64,000 bases of DNA from Symmachiella macrocystis (GCF_007860075.1 NZ_SJPP01000001.1:3569490-3633489); one strand, 5' to 3'. Shown: positions 44,809 to 57,353, counted from the stretch's first letter. The notes: a model not told the origin generated them from the sequence alone. Numbers and translations: made by a program.

Positions 44809-46344
44809 CTATGATTCGACCAACTCGGCAATGGCCGCGTAGTTCTCCTTGAGGGATTGATACAACTTGCCATACAGGGGATAGGCGCGGTTGTAGGCGG
44901 CTTTGGTTTTGCGGTCGGGAGTGGTGCGGCTAGTTGTGTCGATGGCCGCTGCACATGCTTCGACGACGTCTTTATAGGCACCCGTTCCGGCTGCGGCGAG
45001 CAAGGCGACACCGAACGCGGGGCCCTCTTCGGCGTTGATGGTCATTACCGGCTTGCCATAAATATCCGCTTGCATTTGCCGCCAAAAGGGGCTGCGGGCG
45101 CCACCACCGGAGAGACGGATTTCGCGGACGGGGATTTTCATCCCCTCGATGATTTCCAGGCAATCCCGCATGGCGTACGTCGCGCCTTCCATCACCGAGC
45201 GAATCAAATGCGGTTTGCCGTGCCTCAGTGATAACCCAATCCAAGCGCCGCGAGCATGTGGGTCCGCGTGCGGTGTCCGTTCGCCGGTTAAATAGGGGAG
45301 AAAATACAACCCTTCGCAACTCGCCGGCGCCTGGGACGCCTCGGCGGTCAGCAATTCGTAGGGATCGATTTTTTGACGACGGGCGGCTTTCACTTCAGCG
45401 GCACCCAGTTGATTTCGATACCATTGAAAACTGCCACCTGCCGAAAGGACGACTCCCATCACATGCCACTTGTCACGGACCGCATGGCAAAAAGTATGCA
45501 CGCGCCCTTGGGGATCGATTTGAACTTCGTCACTGTGCGCGAAGACAACGCCGCTGGTGCCCATTGTGGCGGAAATTACACCTCGGCGGACGATGCCGTT
45601 GCCGATCGCACCGGCCGCTTGGTCTCCCCCACCTCCAACCACCGGCACACCGGCGGCAAGGCCCATTTGTTTGGCGGCGATCGGCGAAAGCTTGCCGCTG
45701 ACCTCTTCGGATTCAAATACCGGCGGCAGCAGTTCCTGGTCAATGTCCAATTTCTTGAGCAGCGGTTTACACCACCGCCGGCGTTTGACATCCAATAACA
45801 ACGTTCCCGATGCGTCACTGACCTCCGTGGCGAATTCACCGGTGAGCCGGAAACGAACGTAGTCCTTCGGCAAAAGAATCTTCGCCGTTCGGGAATAGTT
45901 GCGGGTTTCGTGTTCGCGGAGCCAGAGGATCTTGGGAGCCGTGAATCCGGTCAGCGCTGGGTTGGCGACCATGTTGATCAGTTTTTTGCGTCCACCGGCC
46001 TTAGATTCGATCTCGGCGCATTGGGCGGCGGTCCGCTGGTCGTTCCATAAAATTGCCGGGCGGATGACATTGTGGTCGCGGTCCAAAAAGACGCTGCCGT
46101 GCATTTGTCCGCTCAGGCCGATCCCAGCGACCTCAGCCGGTTTGAATTTTCCAGCTTTGAGAACCTGCTTGACGGTGCGTACGGCAGCCTTCCACCAATC
46201 GGCCGGGTTCTGCTCGGACCATCCCGGTTTGGGGCTGTCGAGGGGGTATTCCGCTGTGGCGGATGCAACGATCTGACCGTCTTCTCGTATAGCCAACGTT
46301 TTCGTGCCGCTGGTGCCCACGTCGATGCCCAGATAAATTCCCAT
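44809..46344 (-). CDS. xylB: Xylulokinase
   Basis: XylB phosphorylates D-xylulose for entry into the pentose phosphate pathway. The FGGY kinase features are all present: [15 protein letters not shown] at the start, [48 protein letters not shown], and the C-terminal [20 protein letters not shown]. The open frame reaches 46608, but ATG 46344 opens exactly at the ATPase motif, with AAGGA about nine bases upstream, giving 511 residues as expected. No xylA or transporter is adjacent. Confidence 0.92.
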   Translation of the reverse strand: MGIYLGIDVGTSGTKTLAIREDGQIVASATAEYPLDSPKPGWSEQNPADWWKAAVRTVKQVLKAGKFKPAEVAGIGLSGQMHGSVFLDRDHNVIRPAILWNDQRTAAQCAEIESKAGGRKKLINMVANPALTGFTAPKILWLREHETRNYSRTAKILLPKDYVRFRLTGEFATEVSDASGTLLLDVKRRRWCKPLLKKLDIDQELLPPVFESEEVSGKLSPIAAKQMGLAAGVPVVGGGGDQAAGAIGNGIVRRGVISATMGTSGVVFAHSDEVQIDPQGRVHTFCHAVRDKWHVMGVVLSAGGSFQWYRNQLGAAEVKAARRQKIDPYELLTAEASQAPASCEGLYFLPYLTGERTPHADPHARGAWIGLSLRHGKPHLIRSVMEGATYAMRDCLEIIEGMKIPVREIRLSGGGARSPFWRQMQADIYGKPVMTINAEEGPAFGVALLAAAGTGAYKDVVEACAAAIDTTSRTTPDRKTKAAYNRAYPLYGKLYQSLKENYAAIAELVES

Positions 46345-46611
46345 CGCTGTGAATCCTTGTTGCGAAATGTGACGGTCAATGAATGAAATGGTCTGCCCAT
46401 TGGTTGATTGTCGTGTGGCAACTCGCCATTGCAGGGCGAAACCTGCCAATGAGATTCGCGCGCGCCACCGCATACAACAGAACATTTCTGGAGGAACGCC
46501 GTCAGCAAGATGCCGCGAGCGATTCTGCAGCATCGGCGACGAATTGTCCAGCAACAATACAGCAGTAGGGCCTACTGCCACCACGATGCCGCGTAAAGTG
46601 CCAAACATCGA

Positions 46612-48120
46612 TCACGGCAACATCATCGGAAACAACCCCACCGGGTAGTCCGTATTGATGTCGGGCGGCGTGACTTCGGAGGCAATTTCTCCAGGGGCTC
46701 CTAGACCTTCGGAAATCAGCAATCCCTGCAGGCGGACGACGCTCAACCACAAGGCCGTTTGTATTTGCACCGCTGCGAGACTTTGGCGAAAATAGGTCCG
46801 CTGCGCGGTGAGCAATTGCAAATAATCGAGTTGTCCTTCTTTGTAGCCACGGCTCACCAGATCGAGATTCTGCTTGGCTTTGGGCAGGATTTTATCGCGA
46901 TAACTCTCCATTTGTATCCGCGCGTTTTGATAGCTTTGAAACGCGGTGGCGAGACGGTCGCGCAGGTCCAACCGCAGACGTTCAATTTCGCGGCAGGCGC
47001 GAATATGCTCGGCTTGGGCGGCGGTGATATTGCCTTGATTGCGGTTGTGAATCGGGATCGGAAAACCGACTTGAATGTTGACGATGGTATAGTCCGTGGC
47101 GAAATCTTGTGCGATACCGAGTTGAGCATCCATGTTGGGAATCGGTTCGGCTTCGGCGCGTTGGATCGCCCACCGAGCGCGATGAACATTATAATACGCC
47201 GCCTGCAGTTCTGGGCTGTTTTCCGTCAACCAGTTCCAGACCGAATCGAATTCCAGATCCGGCGGGGTCTGGTCGAGACTGCCAACGAGGTTCTCTGGCT
47301 GTAATGCGGGGGAACCAACAGCCAGCGATAAACGTTTCAGCGAGGTTTGACGCACGACGCGCGATGTTTTGACCAGATTCAAATTACTCTGGGCTTCGAT
47401 CTCGGCTTGCAGCACTTGCGAATAGGTCCCTTCCCCTGCTTTTTCCAAACTGCCTGCTATTTTCGCAGCCTGTTGCGCCAACTGTTGTAAGTCCAACGCT
47501 AGTTCCAACGTTTTATGTGCGCCGAGCGATTCATAAAATCGGCGGCGGACGGTGTTGATGACGCGATGTTGTTGCGTTTCTCGCCTCCAACGGGCTTGTT
47601 CAACAGCACTGCCTGCGACGGCGCGGTTCAATTCTAATTTACCGCCGCGAACAAATTCTTGCCCAATAAACAGTCCTTGTTGGCCGGCGTAACCCTCATT
47701 GCCGACTTCCGCTGCCTGATAACCCATGATCGGATTAGGACGTAGCCCGACTTGCTCACGCACACCATTGAGCCGCATGATCTCGGCGGCCGCTTGCTGT
47801 AATGTCGGATTGGTCGCCAGGGCCAACTCTTCCAATTCCGACAGCGAATAGGCGACCCCCGGTTCGGGCTGGATCGCATCCGGCGGAGACGATTTGATGG
47901 TGGACATGCTGGCATCGGAAAAATCGATAAACAAATCCGCGTTGGAAAGATGGACGACTCCCGAATCATCGGCCCGCGCCGCATCGACTTGACCAGGCAG
48001 CGGTTCATCAGCTTGTACGTATCGTTCGCGTGCTGGCAACGCCAAGACTAACGGTGCAGCGCTGAGGAGAACGAGTGCGAAGCGGCGCACGCGCTGGTAG
48101 GATCGTTCCATGGACTTCAT
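46612..48120 (-). CDS. TolC-family outer-membrane efflux protein
   Basis: TolC-type proteins form trimeric outer-membrane/periplasmic tunnels for efflux pumps. Two OEP-type repeats are readable: first LEELALATNPTLQQAAAEIMRLNGVREQVG, second NSPELQAAYYNVHRARWAIQRAEAEPIPN, with the conserved QVGFPIPIHNRNQGNITAAQAEH. It resembles the CzcC metal-efflux branch. The N-terminus has a signal peptide (RRFALVLLSAAPLVLALPA). The frame opens at 48162; I prefer ATG 48120 for a normal signal-peptide length, though neither has a good ribosome site. No RND or membrane fusion gene is adjacent. Confidence 0.85.
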   Translation of the reverse strand: MKSMERSYQRVRRFALVLLSAAPLVLALPARERYVQADEPLPGQVDAARADDSGVVHLSNADLFIDFSDASMSTIKSSPPDAIQPEPGVAYSLSELEELALATNPTLQQAAAEIMRLNGVREQVGLRPNPIMGYQAAEVGNEGYAGQQGLFIGQEFVRGGKLELNRAVAGSAVEQARWRRETQQHRVINTVRRRFYESLGAHKTLELALDLQQLAQQAAKIAGSLEKAGEGTYSQVLQAEIEAQSNLNLVKTSRVVRQTSLKRLSLAVGSPALQPENLVGSLDQTPPDLEFDSVWNWLTENSPELQAAYYNVHRARWAIQRAEAEPIPNMDAQLGIAQDFATDYTIVNIQVGFPIPIHNRNQGNITAAQAEHIRACREIERLRLDLRDRLATAFQSYQNARIQMESYRDKILPKAKQNLDLVSRGYKEGQLDYLQLLTAQRTYFRQSLAAVQIQTALWLSVVRLQGLLISEGLGAPGEIASEVTPPDINTDYPVGLFPMMLP

Positions 48121-48360
48121 CCCTGGGGAGAGGACGAGTGACTGCGGTGGGGTTTGGGTCATCTTACAACAGCGCTAGGTGCGGACCATGCGCATGACGT
48201 TTGTATCGACGGTAACAGTCATTGGGATTGAATGTTTCCTAAGGGTGGCTGGGTCTCTCTTGGCCGAGGTTGGCCAGAGCGGCGACAATTGTTGATCTTT
48301 TGGCTGCCACATGGTACAGACCCTGTTCACTCTCAAAACACGTGATGTGGAGTCGAGACT

Positions 48361-49218
48361 ATGAAAATTGCCGGTGTGCAGATGGATGTCGCATTGGGAC
48401 AACCCGCGGCGAATCTGACAAAGATTATCTCAAAATTGACCCAGACCGCCGCTGCCGGCGCGACGCTGACCGTGTTTCCTGAATGCGCACTGACGGGATA
48501 TTGTTTCGACAGCCGCGAGGAAGCGCTCGAATCTGCCGAGACGATTCCCGGACCGTCAACGCAACGACTCGCCGAAGCGTGTGCAGCGACCAATAGTTTT
48601 GCCGTCGTCGGCATGCTGGAAGCAGCGGGGGAGAGTCTCTACAACGCTGCAGTGTTGGTTGGTCCCGCGGGGGTCTTGGGAAGTTACCGCAAGGTGCATT
48701 TGCCGTTTCTGGGCATCGACCGGTTTACCAGTTATGGCGATCGTCCCTTCGCTGTGCACGCTGCCGGCGGAATGAACGTTGGTATGAATATCTGCTATGA
48801 CGCATCGTTTCCCGAGGCGGCTCGTTGCTTGGCATTGCAAGGGGCGGATTTGATCGCCTTGCCTACCAATTGGCCCCCCGGTTCCGAGTGTGCCGCTGCC
48901 AGCGCGATTAACACGCGTGCTTTGGAGAATGGCGTGTATTACATTGCCGTGAACCGTGTCGGTGAGGAAAATGGGTTTCCATTTATCGGACACAGTTGCA
49001 TTGCCGACCCGACTGGAGCCACGTTGGCCACATTGCCTCACGACAACGAAGCCATTCTCTACGCCGAAATCGACCTGTCGCGTGCACGGAATAAACATTA
49101 TGTTCGAGTGCCCGGCAAACACGAAATTGACCGCTTTGCTGACCGCCGTCCGCATCTCTACGGCCCGGTCATCGAGCCGCATGGACGAACGCCGCCGGGA
49201 CGGACTGACGTCGATTGA
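48361..49218 (+). CDS. Carbon-nitrogen hydrolase (nitrilase superfamily)
   Basis: These enzymes hydrolyse nitriles or amides with a Glu-Lys-Cys triad. Here the triad is complete: Glu in [11 protein letters not shown], Lys in [16 protein letters not shown] and Cys in [17 protein letters not shown]. Length (285) is standard. The specific substrate (omega-amide, nitrile, N-carbamoyl compound) is not decided by the sequence. GGAG precedes ATG 48361. The next gene begins 291 bases further on. Confidence 0.9.
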   Translation: MKIAGVQMDVALGQPAANLTKIISKLTQTAAAGATLTVFPECALTGYCFDSREEALESAETIPGPSTQRLAEACAATNSFAVVGMLEAAGESLYNAAVLVGPAGVLGSYRKVHLPFLGIDRFTSYGDRPFAVHAAGGMNVGMNICYDASFPEAARCLALQGADLIALPTNWPPGSECAAASAINTRALENGVYYIAVNRVGEENGFPFIGHSCIADPTGATLATLPHDNEAILYAEIDLSRARNKHYVRVPGKHEIDRFADRRPHLYGPVIEPHGRTPPGRTDVD

Positions 49219-49509
49219 GAATTGGCGAAAGGAATGCAGCAATCTCATGAAATCTACACTTAGCCCCGGGCGAAGGGATCGCCATTTTGTGGCTGCCAAG
49301 ACTGGCGACAGGCAGCGGTTACGGTCGGCTGATACTGAGGCTGCGCATTGGACGCCGACTACTGGATTGTTGTAGGATAGGGGGGAACACAAATCTAGGT
49401 CCTTTGACGAATGCGGCCACCATGCTCCGTTTTTAGTCCGCGAACTTGTCACACAGTGAAAAACGTCGCTCATCTAAAGAATCATTTCATTCTCGAACCC
49501 CTCCCGTAA

Positions 49510-51963
49510 ATGTCACCGCAGAATCCACAACTGCTCTACTTCTTGGCGCTGGCCGTCATTCCGGTGATATTGCATTTTCTGTTACGGGCCAAACCCAAAA
49601 AGTTGCTGTTTCCCGCGTTGCGGTTGATTCAGATGCAACGACGGGCCAACCGTCGGCGGATGCGATTGCGGCATTTATTGCTGTTGTTACTACGCATGGC
49701 CGTGATTGCACTGATAGTAATCGGGCTGGCGCGGCCCACGGTTCCCTCAGCCAATTATTCGCCGTCGATGAGTGAAATCGTGACGACGCTCTTCATTCTC
49801 GCAGCCGCGGCGGGCGGGTATTGGGCGATGTTGCGTTTTTGGCGCCGTAAACAATTACCGGAGTATGACTTGGCCCAGCGGCGGTCGTTTTTACGCGGAG
49901 GCGTTGCTGTTGGAACGTTGGTGCTGCTTCTGCTGCTTGTTGTTTGGCCCTTTCAACGGCGGATATCCGCGGCGATATCACAACCGACCATTCAACAGGC
50001 GGAAAACCTGCCCGTCGCAGCGGTGTTCCTGTTCGACACCAGTCTGAGCATGGACTTCAAATATGAAAATAAGACGCGGCTAGAACGTGCGGCAGAAATT
50101 GCCACGGAGCATCTGAATAACCTCCCCGGATCAAGTCGCATCGCCATTAGTGATACGGCATCCAATGAACCGATCCATTTCAGTCCCGATCGTGCTATCG
50201 CGCAAACACAGATTCAGGAATTGAAATCGTCAGCAATCTCCGCGGCCATCAATGACCGCATTCGCGCAGTGGTCGACCTGCAAGTGGACGACATTAGTCG
50301 CGGGCAAGGTGCGGTTGCTGACGGGGAGAAATTTGAAGATCAATTTGTCCGGGAATTGTACATTTTCACGGACTTGGCCCAGCACGCTTGGCAGCCAGAA
50401 GGAGCGCGGTTATTGCAAAATGAACTGGAACGCTTAGCGGCCTTGGGGGTGTATTTGATCGACGTTGGTGTCGAGGAACCCTCGAACACCAGTTTGACCG
50501 ACTTGCGACTGTCCAGCCAAGCGGTTCCGCAAGGGGGTGTGGTGACGGTCGATGCAGCCGTGACCGGCAGCGGAACCGGCAGTGGTGTTAAGACTGTTGG
50601 GATTTCGATCCAAGGTCCTGGAGGTGAAATGATCGACCAGGGGAGCACCGACGTGCAGGTCGACCAAATCGCCACCCGCGCGCGGTTCCCCCTCAGCGGT
50701 TTGACCGGGCCGGTGGTCCAGGGAGAGGTCCGGTTAGAAACCGACGATTCGTTGTCGTTTGACGATGCCATTTCATTCACCATCGAAGTTCAGCCTCCCA
50801 AGCAAGTGCTGGTCGTCTCGGACAATTATGCGACGAAAGCCAATTTCTTCCGGACCGCTTTGTCGCCGGAGGAATTGGAACTCTCGGGGGATTCGCCGTA
50901 TCGCACTAAAGTCATCGACTCGGCGAAGTTCGCTGCTGAGGATTTGAGCCGTTTCGATGTGGTCTGTTGGCTGGACGTGGGGCAGCCTGGATTCGCTGAT
51001 TGGCGGGCTCTGCAACGATTTTTAGAGGCTGGCGGAGGGGCCGTTCTCTTTTTAGGCCCGAACGTCAACCAAGCCAGTTACCTCGATGAAACCGCTCAGG
51101 CTATTTTGCCGGCGGACTTATTGGCGAATCGTCCTTTCAAAGAAACCGAACAATTCGATCTGCGAAACCTCACGCATCCACTGTTGCGGACATTCGCCGA
51201 ATGGGATACGAGCGAATTGGCGAGCGTAAACGTCACACGACACTGGCGGACAAAACCAGCCGACGATGCGACCGTGATCGTACCCTACACCGACGCGAAC
51301 GAAACCCCGGCGATCATTGAACGCACCGTCGGCCAAGGCCGTGTCGTGATGATCACCACGCCGTTTGACCGCAGCGAATGGAGTAATCTAGTGACCTCCG
51401 TGAATGTCGCCGTGGTGCTCAGCGATCAGTTGGCGCAATACGTTTCCCGGCACGACGATGAGCGTTACAACTATACCGCCGGACAAATTCCCGTCATCAA
51501 ACTCTCCGACGAATTCGAGATCAAACAGTTGCTGATCCGAAAGCCAGATCGCACACAACCGGGCAAGGATCTTCCGCCCGGCGCGGACGAAGTGGTGATT
51601 GACGATGCGCGGCTGTTGGGGAATTATCGCCTCATCCCTCGTAACGCCGACATTCAATTCGAACGAGGTTTCAGCATCAATGCCGTCGCCTCGGAAAGCG
51701 ATCTTTCGCGTTTGGGCACCAGTGATCTTGATGAATTGTTCGGTGAAGGACGGTATGAAGCGGCCCGCGATATCGACAACCTCACACGACAAGTCCGGCA
51801 AGGCCGTGTCGGACGAGAAATTTTCCCTTGGGTGTTGGCAATAATGATTGGGATTTTTGTCGCTGAGCATTTCGTGGCCAATTATTTCTACGAAACCGAG
51901 ACGACCGCCGCGGAAGATATCGCGCGCGGGATGTCATCAAACGCTGATCAACCAGCCGTCTAA
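49510..51963 (+). CDS. BatA/VWA-domain membrane protein
   Basis: The 817-residue protein starts with the BatA (aerotolerance) N-terminal module, LALAVIPVILHFLLRAKPKKLLFPALRLI, with two membrane segments and the Arg-rich loop RRANRRRMRLRHLLLLLLR. Further membrane segments lie near residues 100 and 140. A VWA domain follows with intact MIDAS motif FDTSLSMDF, then a glutamine amidotransferase-like fold (VVCWLDVGQPGFADW, GGGAVLFLGPNV), and a C-terminal membrane anchor (WVLAIMIGIFVAEHF). In other bacteria BatA-like genes go with MoxR ATPase and DUF58 genes; these are not here. The next gene is a paralogue-like partner 20 bases downstream. Confidence 0.82.
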   Translation: MSPQNPQLLYFLALAVIPVILHFLLRAKPKKLLFPALRLIQMQRRANRRRMRLRHLLLLLLRMAVIALIVIGLARPTVPSANYSPSMSEIVTTLFILAAAAGGYWAMLRFWRRKQLPEYDLAQRRSFLRGGVAVGTLVLLLLLVVWPFQRRISAAISQPTIQQAENLPVAAVFLFDTSLSMDFKYENKTRLERAAEIATEHLNNLPGSSRIAISDTASNEPIHFSPDRAIAQTQIQELKSSAISAAINDRIRAVVDLQVDDISRGQGAVADGEKFEDQFVRELYIFTDLAQHAWQPEGARLLQNELERLAALGVYLIDVGVEEPSNTSLTDLRLSSQAVPQGGVVTVDAAVTGSGTGSGVKTVGISIQGPGGEMIDQGSTDVQVDQIATRARFPLSGLTGPVVQGEVRLETDDSLSFDDAISFTIEVQPPKQVLVVSDNYATKANFFRTALSPEELELSGDSPYRTKVIDSAKFAAEDLSRFDVVCWLDVGQPGFADWRALQRFLEAGGGAVLFLGPNVNQASYLDETAQAILPADLLANRPFKETEQFDLRNLTHPLLRTFAEWDTSELASVNVTRHWRTKPADDATVIVPYTDANETPAIIERTVGQGRVVMITTPFDRSEWSNLVTSVNVAVVLSDQLAQYVSRHDDERYNYTAGQIPVIKLSDEFEIKQLLIRKPDRTQPGKDLPPGADEVVIDDARLLGNYRLIPRNADIQFERGFSINAVASESDLSRLGTSDLDELFGEGRYEAARDIDNLTRQVRQGRVGREIFPWVLAIMIGIFVAEHFVANYFYETETTAAEDIARGMSSNADQPAV

Positions 51964-51983
51964 GGGCCTACTGCGGATTCCCC

Positions 51984-54263
51984 ATGTTCGACATCTTCCC
52001 CGACAACCTGCAACCCCGGATTGAACCCATCTGGCCCTGGCCGGTGGTGGTCGTGGTTTCGATTGTGTTGTTGGTGATCGTCCTGCGTTCCTATCGGCAG
52101 CGGGTCGCGCATTTATCACGGGGCACGCGATTCTGGTTGTTGGGGCTGCGAACGGTGGCGGCGTTGCTATTGATTTGGGCAATGTTCCGACCCTCGTTGG
52201 TTCTAACGGAAACCGATGAGCGCTCCGGGCAGTTGGTTCTCGTACACGAAAACTCGCGGAGCTTGGATCTCGCCGACGGTCCGGGTGGATTGACGCGCTG
52301 GGAGACGATTCTAAAAACATTGGCTGACAATCAAGACTTGTTGGACCAGATTAAAGAAAAGGTTGAGGTCGTACATTACGAGTTCAATAGCGAAATCACT
52401 CAGGTGGACAAGCCCTCCTCGGCCGCCGATGGGGAAATGACGGCCATCGGTCATGCCTTGGAATACCTGACCCGTACCCTGCAACCCGATGTCGTGACCG
52501 GTGTGTTTCTGTTTAGCGATGGAGCACAACGAGCGCTGCCGCCGTTCGACATCGATCCGCGCGGAGCAGTCCGCCAATACCGGGCGGCGCACAATGCGCC
52601 GATACACACCGTCGGCGTCGGTTCATCGAGTCTCACCGATTCGACGATGGATCAAATCGCTGAGGATTTGAAGGTCAATCCGACGGTGTTTGAAAAGAAC
52701 CAAGTGCTGGTCGGAGCGAATATCCGCGCCTTGGGGGTCGCCAATCGCGATTTGACGGTCAAATTGATGGTCGAAGATCCCAGCATTCGTGATCCCAACA
52801 AGAACAACATGAAACTAGCGGCACCGGCGCAGAAGCTGCGCACGACACGCACACAAGACGTGCTGCCGGTCGAGTTTACATGGACGCCGCAATACGCGGG
52901 CGAATACAAAATCTCTATTGAAGTCGAGCCGCTTGAAGGCGAGTTGATTACCAGCAACAATGTGCTCACCACCTTTGTCACGGTGCTCAAAGGTGGGTTG
53001 AGCGTCGCTTACTTCGATATTTGGCGGCCAGAAATGGGAAAGCTGGCCGAGGTTGGCCGCTCTCCCGATATCCAAATCGACCGGCAAATCGTCCGCTATC
53101 GGGGCGAGGCTGAGCCGACGAAAATTCAAGACGAATGGTTCGAACCGGGCCGATACGACGTCTACATCATCGGCGACGTCCCTGCCAAGGTTTTTGGCGA
53201 ACGGAACCTGAGGCGATTGGCCGAAGCTGTCAGTCAAGGTGCCGGTTTGATCATGACCGGCGGATTTCACAGTTTCGGTGCCGGCGGCTATGCGACGACA
53301 CCGCTACAGGATCTGCTCCCGGTGGTGATGTACCCCACGGAGATCCTCAATGAGGATGAATTGGACGAGAGTTTGCAAATCTCCAATCCGGTACAAATGT
53401 TGCCGACCATCGAAGGTCGCGGCGATTTTGTGATGCGAATGGGGAATCTCGGCGACGAAAGTACCGGTTGGGAACAACTTCCCAAACTGGAAGGAGCAAC
53501 CAAACTCACGCCCAAAAAGCTGGGACTGGCCCGCGTGCTGGCGGAAACTGAGACGCAACAACCGCTATTGATCGCCCAAGAATACAACCCCGGCCGCGTG
53601 ATGGCTTTTGCCGGCGACACCACGTATCTGTGGTATCTGGCGGGATTCGCCAATGAGCAACAACAGTTCTGGCGGCAAGTGATCTTGTGGTTGGCGAACA
53701 AGGACTCACAAGGCGATGACTCGGTGTGGGTCAAACTCGAAGGACGGCGGTTTCGTCCCGGACAAAAAGTGCCCTTCACCTTCGGCGCTCGCGACGAAGA
53801 AGGTAAGCCGCTCACCGATGTCGAATTTCAAACACAAGTAGTCGGCCCGGAGGACAAACGATATCCCGTGGCTCCCCAACGCAGCGGTGATTTGAATTTC
53901 GGTGAATTCGCCGAATCCGCTTTGCCGGGTGAGTATCGCGTGGAAGTCAGCGCGGTGCGAAATGGAAAACCGTTGGGTTACAGTGCCAAAGCGCGGTTTG
54001 TGGTTTTCGAACAAGATTTGGAAATGTACAACCCGGCGGCCGACCCGTCACTGTTGCAAGAGATCTCGTCGGTCACGCAAGGACGGTTTCTATTGCCGGA
54101 AGATTTTCGCGGTTTTCTTGAGGAATTGATCGACAAGGGCATCAATCGCCAACTGACGCAAAACAAAGTGGTTTCGCTGTGGGACAACTGGATCTTATTG
54201 GTCTGTTTTGTCGGTGTGATGTCGACCGAATGGTTTCTCAGGAAAAAACGGGGAATGGTTTGA
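51984..54263 (+). CDS. Membrane protein with degenerate VWA and glutamine amidotransferase-like domains
   Basis: Two membrane segments open the 759-residue protein (PVVVVVSIVLLVIVLRSY, GLRTVAALLLIWAMFR). A VWA-like region follows in which the MIDAS D-x-S-x-S reads ENSRS (in VLVHENSRSLDL), so metal binding is doubtful. Around residues 385-470 is the class I glutamine amidotransferase-like fold seen in related proteins (VYIIGDVPAKVF, GAGLIMTGGFHSFGAGGY), without a recognisable catalytic Cys. A C-terminal membrane segment closes it (LLVCFVGVMSTEWFL). It is surely co-transcribed with the previous gene, and both probably form one envelope complex. Confidence 0.8.
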   Translation: MFDIFPDNLQPRIEPIWPWPVVVVVSIVLLVIVLRSYRQRVAHLSRGTRFWLLGLRTVAALLLIWAMFRPSLVLTETDERSGQLVLVHENSRSLDLADGPGGLTRWETILKTLADNQDLLDQIKEKVEVVHYEFNSEITQVDKPSSAADGEMTAIGHALEYLTRTLQPDVVTGVFLFSDGAQRALPPFDIDPRGAVRQYRAAHNAPIHTVGVGSSSLTDSTMDQIAEDLKVNPTVFEKNQVLVGANIRALGVANRDLTVKLMVEDPSIRDPNKNNMKLAAPAQKLRTTRTQDVLPVEFTWTPQYAGEYKISIEVEPLEGELITSNNVLTTFVTVLKGGLSVAYFDIWRPEMGKLAEVGRSPDIQIDRQIVRYRGEAEPTKIQDEWFEPGRYDVYIIGDVPAKVFGERNLRRLAEAVSQGAGLIMTGGFHSFGAGGYATTPLQDLLPVVMYPTEILNEDELDESLQISNPVQMLPTIEGRGDFVMRMGNLGDESTGWEQLPKLEGATKLTPKKLGLARVLAETETQQPLLIAQEYNPGRVMAFAGDTTYLWYLAGFANEQQQFWRQVILWLANKDSQGDDSVWVKLEGRRFRPGQKVPFTFGARDEEGKPLTDVEFQTQVVGPEDKRYPVAPQRSGDLNFGEFAESALPGEYRVEVSAVRNGKPLGYSAKARFVVFEQDLEMYNPAADPSLLQEISSVTQGRFLLPEDFRGFLEELIDKGINRQLTQNKVVSLWDNWILLVCFVGVMSTEWFLRKKRGMV

Positions 54264-54321
54264 TGCGGAGTTCTGATTGTCTCCGCCAACTCTGCTCAGT
54301 CGCCATGTGAGCGAAATCGCT

Positions 54322-55446
54322 ATGCCAGCTAGAACATTTTCTGACGCAGAAGCCGCCATGCGCCGCGCCTTGGAAATCGCCGCCTGGGGGACCGGGCGGG
54401 TCGAACCGAATCCGCAGGTCGGGGCGGTGATCGTTGATGAGCAAGGAACGCTGATCTGTGAAGGACACCACCAACAATTCGGCGGCCCTCACGCAGAGGT
54501 CAACGCCATCACCGCAGCCGCCGGGAACACCGCCGGGAAAACATTGTTTGTCACGCTAGAACCGTGTTCACATCACGGGAAAACACCCCCCTGCTCCCAA
54601 GCGGTGATTGATGCGGGATTTGCTAAGGTCGTTGTCGCAATGCTCGATCCCTCGCCGCACACAGCTGGTCGTGGAGTGCAGCAGCTGCGCGAAGCGGGGA
54701 TCGAGGTCGAGGTGGGGTTGCTGGAAACCGACGCCCGCGCATTGATCGCCCCGTTTTTAAAATTACTCACAACCGGTCGGCCGTACGTACACGCCAAATG
54801 GGCCATGACGCTCGACGGAAAGTTGGCGTCGCGGACCGGGCATTCCCAATGGATTTCCAGTCCTGAATCAAGAGCGATTGTGCATGAATTGCGAGGACGA
54901 ATCGATGCGATTGTCGCGGGGGCGAAGACTGTCGCCGGCGATGATCCGTTACTGACCGCACGACCGGTCGGCCCGCGCACCGCGACCCGCGTTGTCGTTG
55001 ATTCGCAAGCGGAACTGCCGCTCAATTCGCAGCTGGTCAAGACCATTTCCGAAGCCCCCTTGCTGTTGGCGACGCGCCACGAAGCCGCGCCGCAGCGCGT
55101 GGAACAACTACAAACTGCGGGCGTAGAAGTGGTCCAATTCGCCTCCCCTGCGGGAACCGGCGTTCCACTTGGCGAGTTGTTGGATGAATTGGGGCGGCGG
55201 CAGATGACCAACGTGCTGTTCGAAGGGGGCGGAACCGTGCTGGGATCGTTGTTCGATGAACAGCTCGTCGATGAAGTACACGTGTTCGTCGCTCCCAAAA
55301 TTGTGGGAGGCCTCTCCGCCATCACCCCGGTTGGTGGCCTGGGTCTGGAACAGATCCCTGCTCTGCCGTCGCTGAATATACCGTCGATGACCATCGTGGG
55401 CGGGGACGTTTATATTCACGGGCGTGTGAACCAAGCCGATGCCTGA
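54322..55446 (+). CDS. ribD: Bifunctional riboflavin biosynthesis protein RibD
   Basis: RibD deaminates and reduces the pyrimidine intermediate of riboflavin. The N-terminal deaminase has zinc ligands in GGPHAEVNAI and TLEPCSHHGKTPPCSQAVIDAG, and RVEPNPQVGAVIVD. The C-terminal reductase region begins about residue 150 (RPYVHAKWAMTLDGKLASRTGHSQWISS; DAIVAGAKTVAGDDPLLTAR; NVLFEGGGTVLGSLF). The frame opens at TTG 54277; ATG 54322 gives 374 residues, near the usual length. Other rib genes are absent from the window, and no FMN riboswitch was recognised. Confidence 0.92.
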   Translation: MPARTFSDAEAAMRRALEIAAWGTGRVEPNPQVGAVIVDEQGTLICEGHHQQFGGPHAEVNAITAAAGNTAGKTLFVTLEPCSHHGKTPPCSQAVIDAGFAKVVVAMLDPSPHTAGRGVQQLREAGIEVEVGLLETDARALIAPFLKLLTTGRPYVHAKWAMTLDGKLASRTGHSQWISSPESRAIVHELRGRIDAIVAGAKTVAGDDPLLTARPVGPRTATRVVVDSQAELPLNSQLVKTISEAPLLLATRHEAAPQRVEQLQTAGVEVVQFASPAGTGVPLGELLDELGRRQMTNVLFEGGGTVLGSLFDEQLVDEVHVFVAPKIVGGLSAITPVGGLGLEQIPALPSLNIPSMTIVGGDVYIHGRVNQADA

Positions 55447-55557
55447 ATGCCGCCGGTTAGCGTCGCAATTTCGCACGACCGTAGTAGAATGGGCTTGCTA
55501 TTCATCCAGCAACGGCTAAGAGTTTCTCAGCCATCCTTTTATAGAATTCGTCTCCCT

Positions 55558-57210
<1,653 letters not shown>

Positions 57211-57260
57211 ACGCACGCCAGTTGAGCGCCTGGCGGCTTCGCTACAAAAACTAAAAGATG

Positions 57261-57353
57261 AACCACGAAAAAAACGAAAGACACGAAAACGATAAAAAAG
57301 AAGACTAGAAATAACCCCTTTCTTTTTTCGTGTATTTCGTGCCTTTCGTGGTT
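57261..57353. repeat. Imperfect inverted repeat of TTCGTG units
   Basis: The left arm 57261-57288 (AACCACGAAA, then CGAAAGACACGAAA) pairs with the right arm 57326-57353 over about 28 bases with a few mismatches. It is an intergenic repeat of a kind I associate with planctomycete genomes. No transposase is linked. It could also act as a bidirectional terminator. Confidence 0.6.

Noticed and set aside
57261-57353. Insertion-sequence end
   Set aside because: No transposase or target duplication is seen near the inverted repeat, so it is listed as a repeat only.
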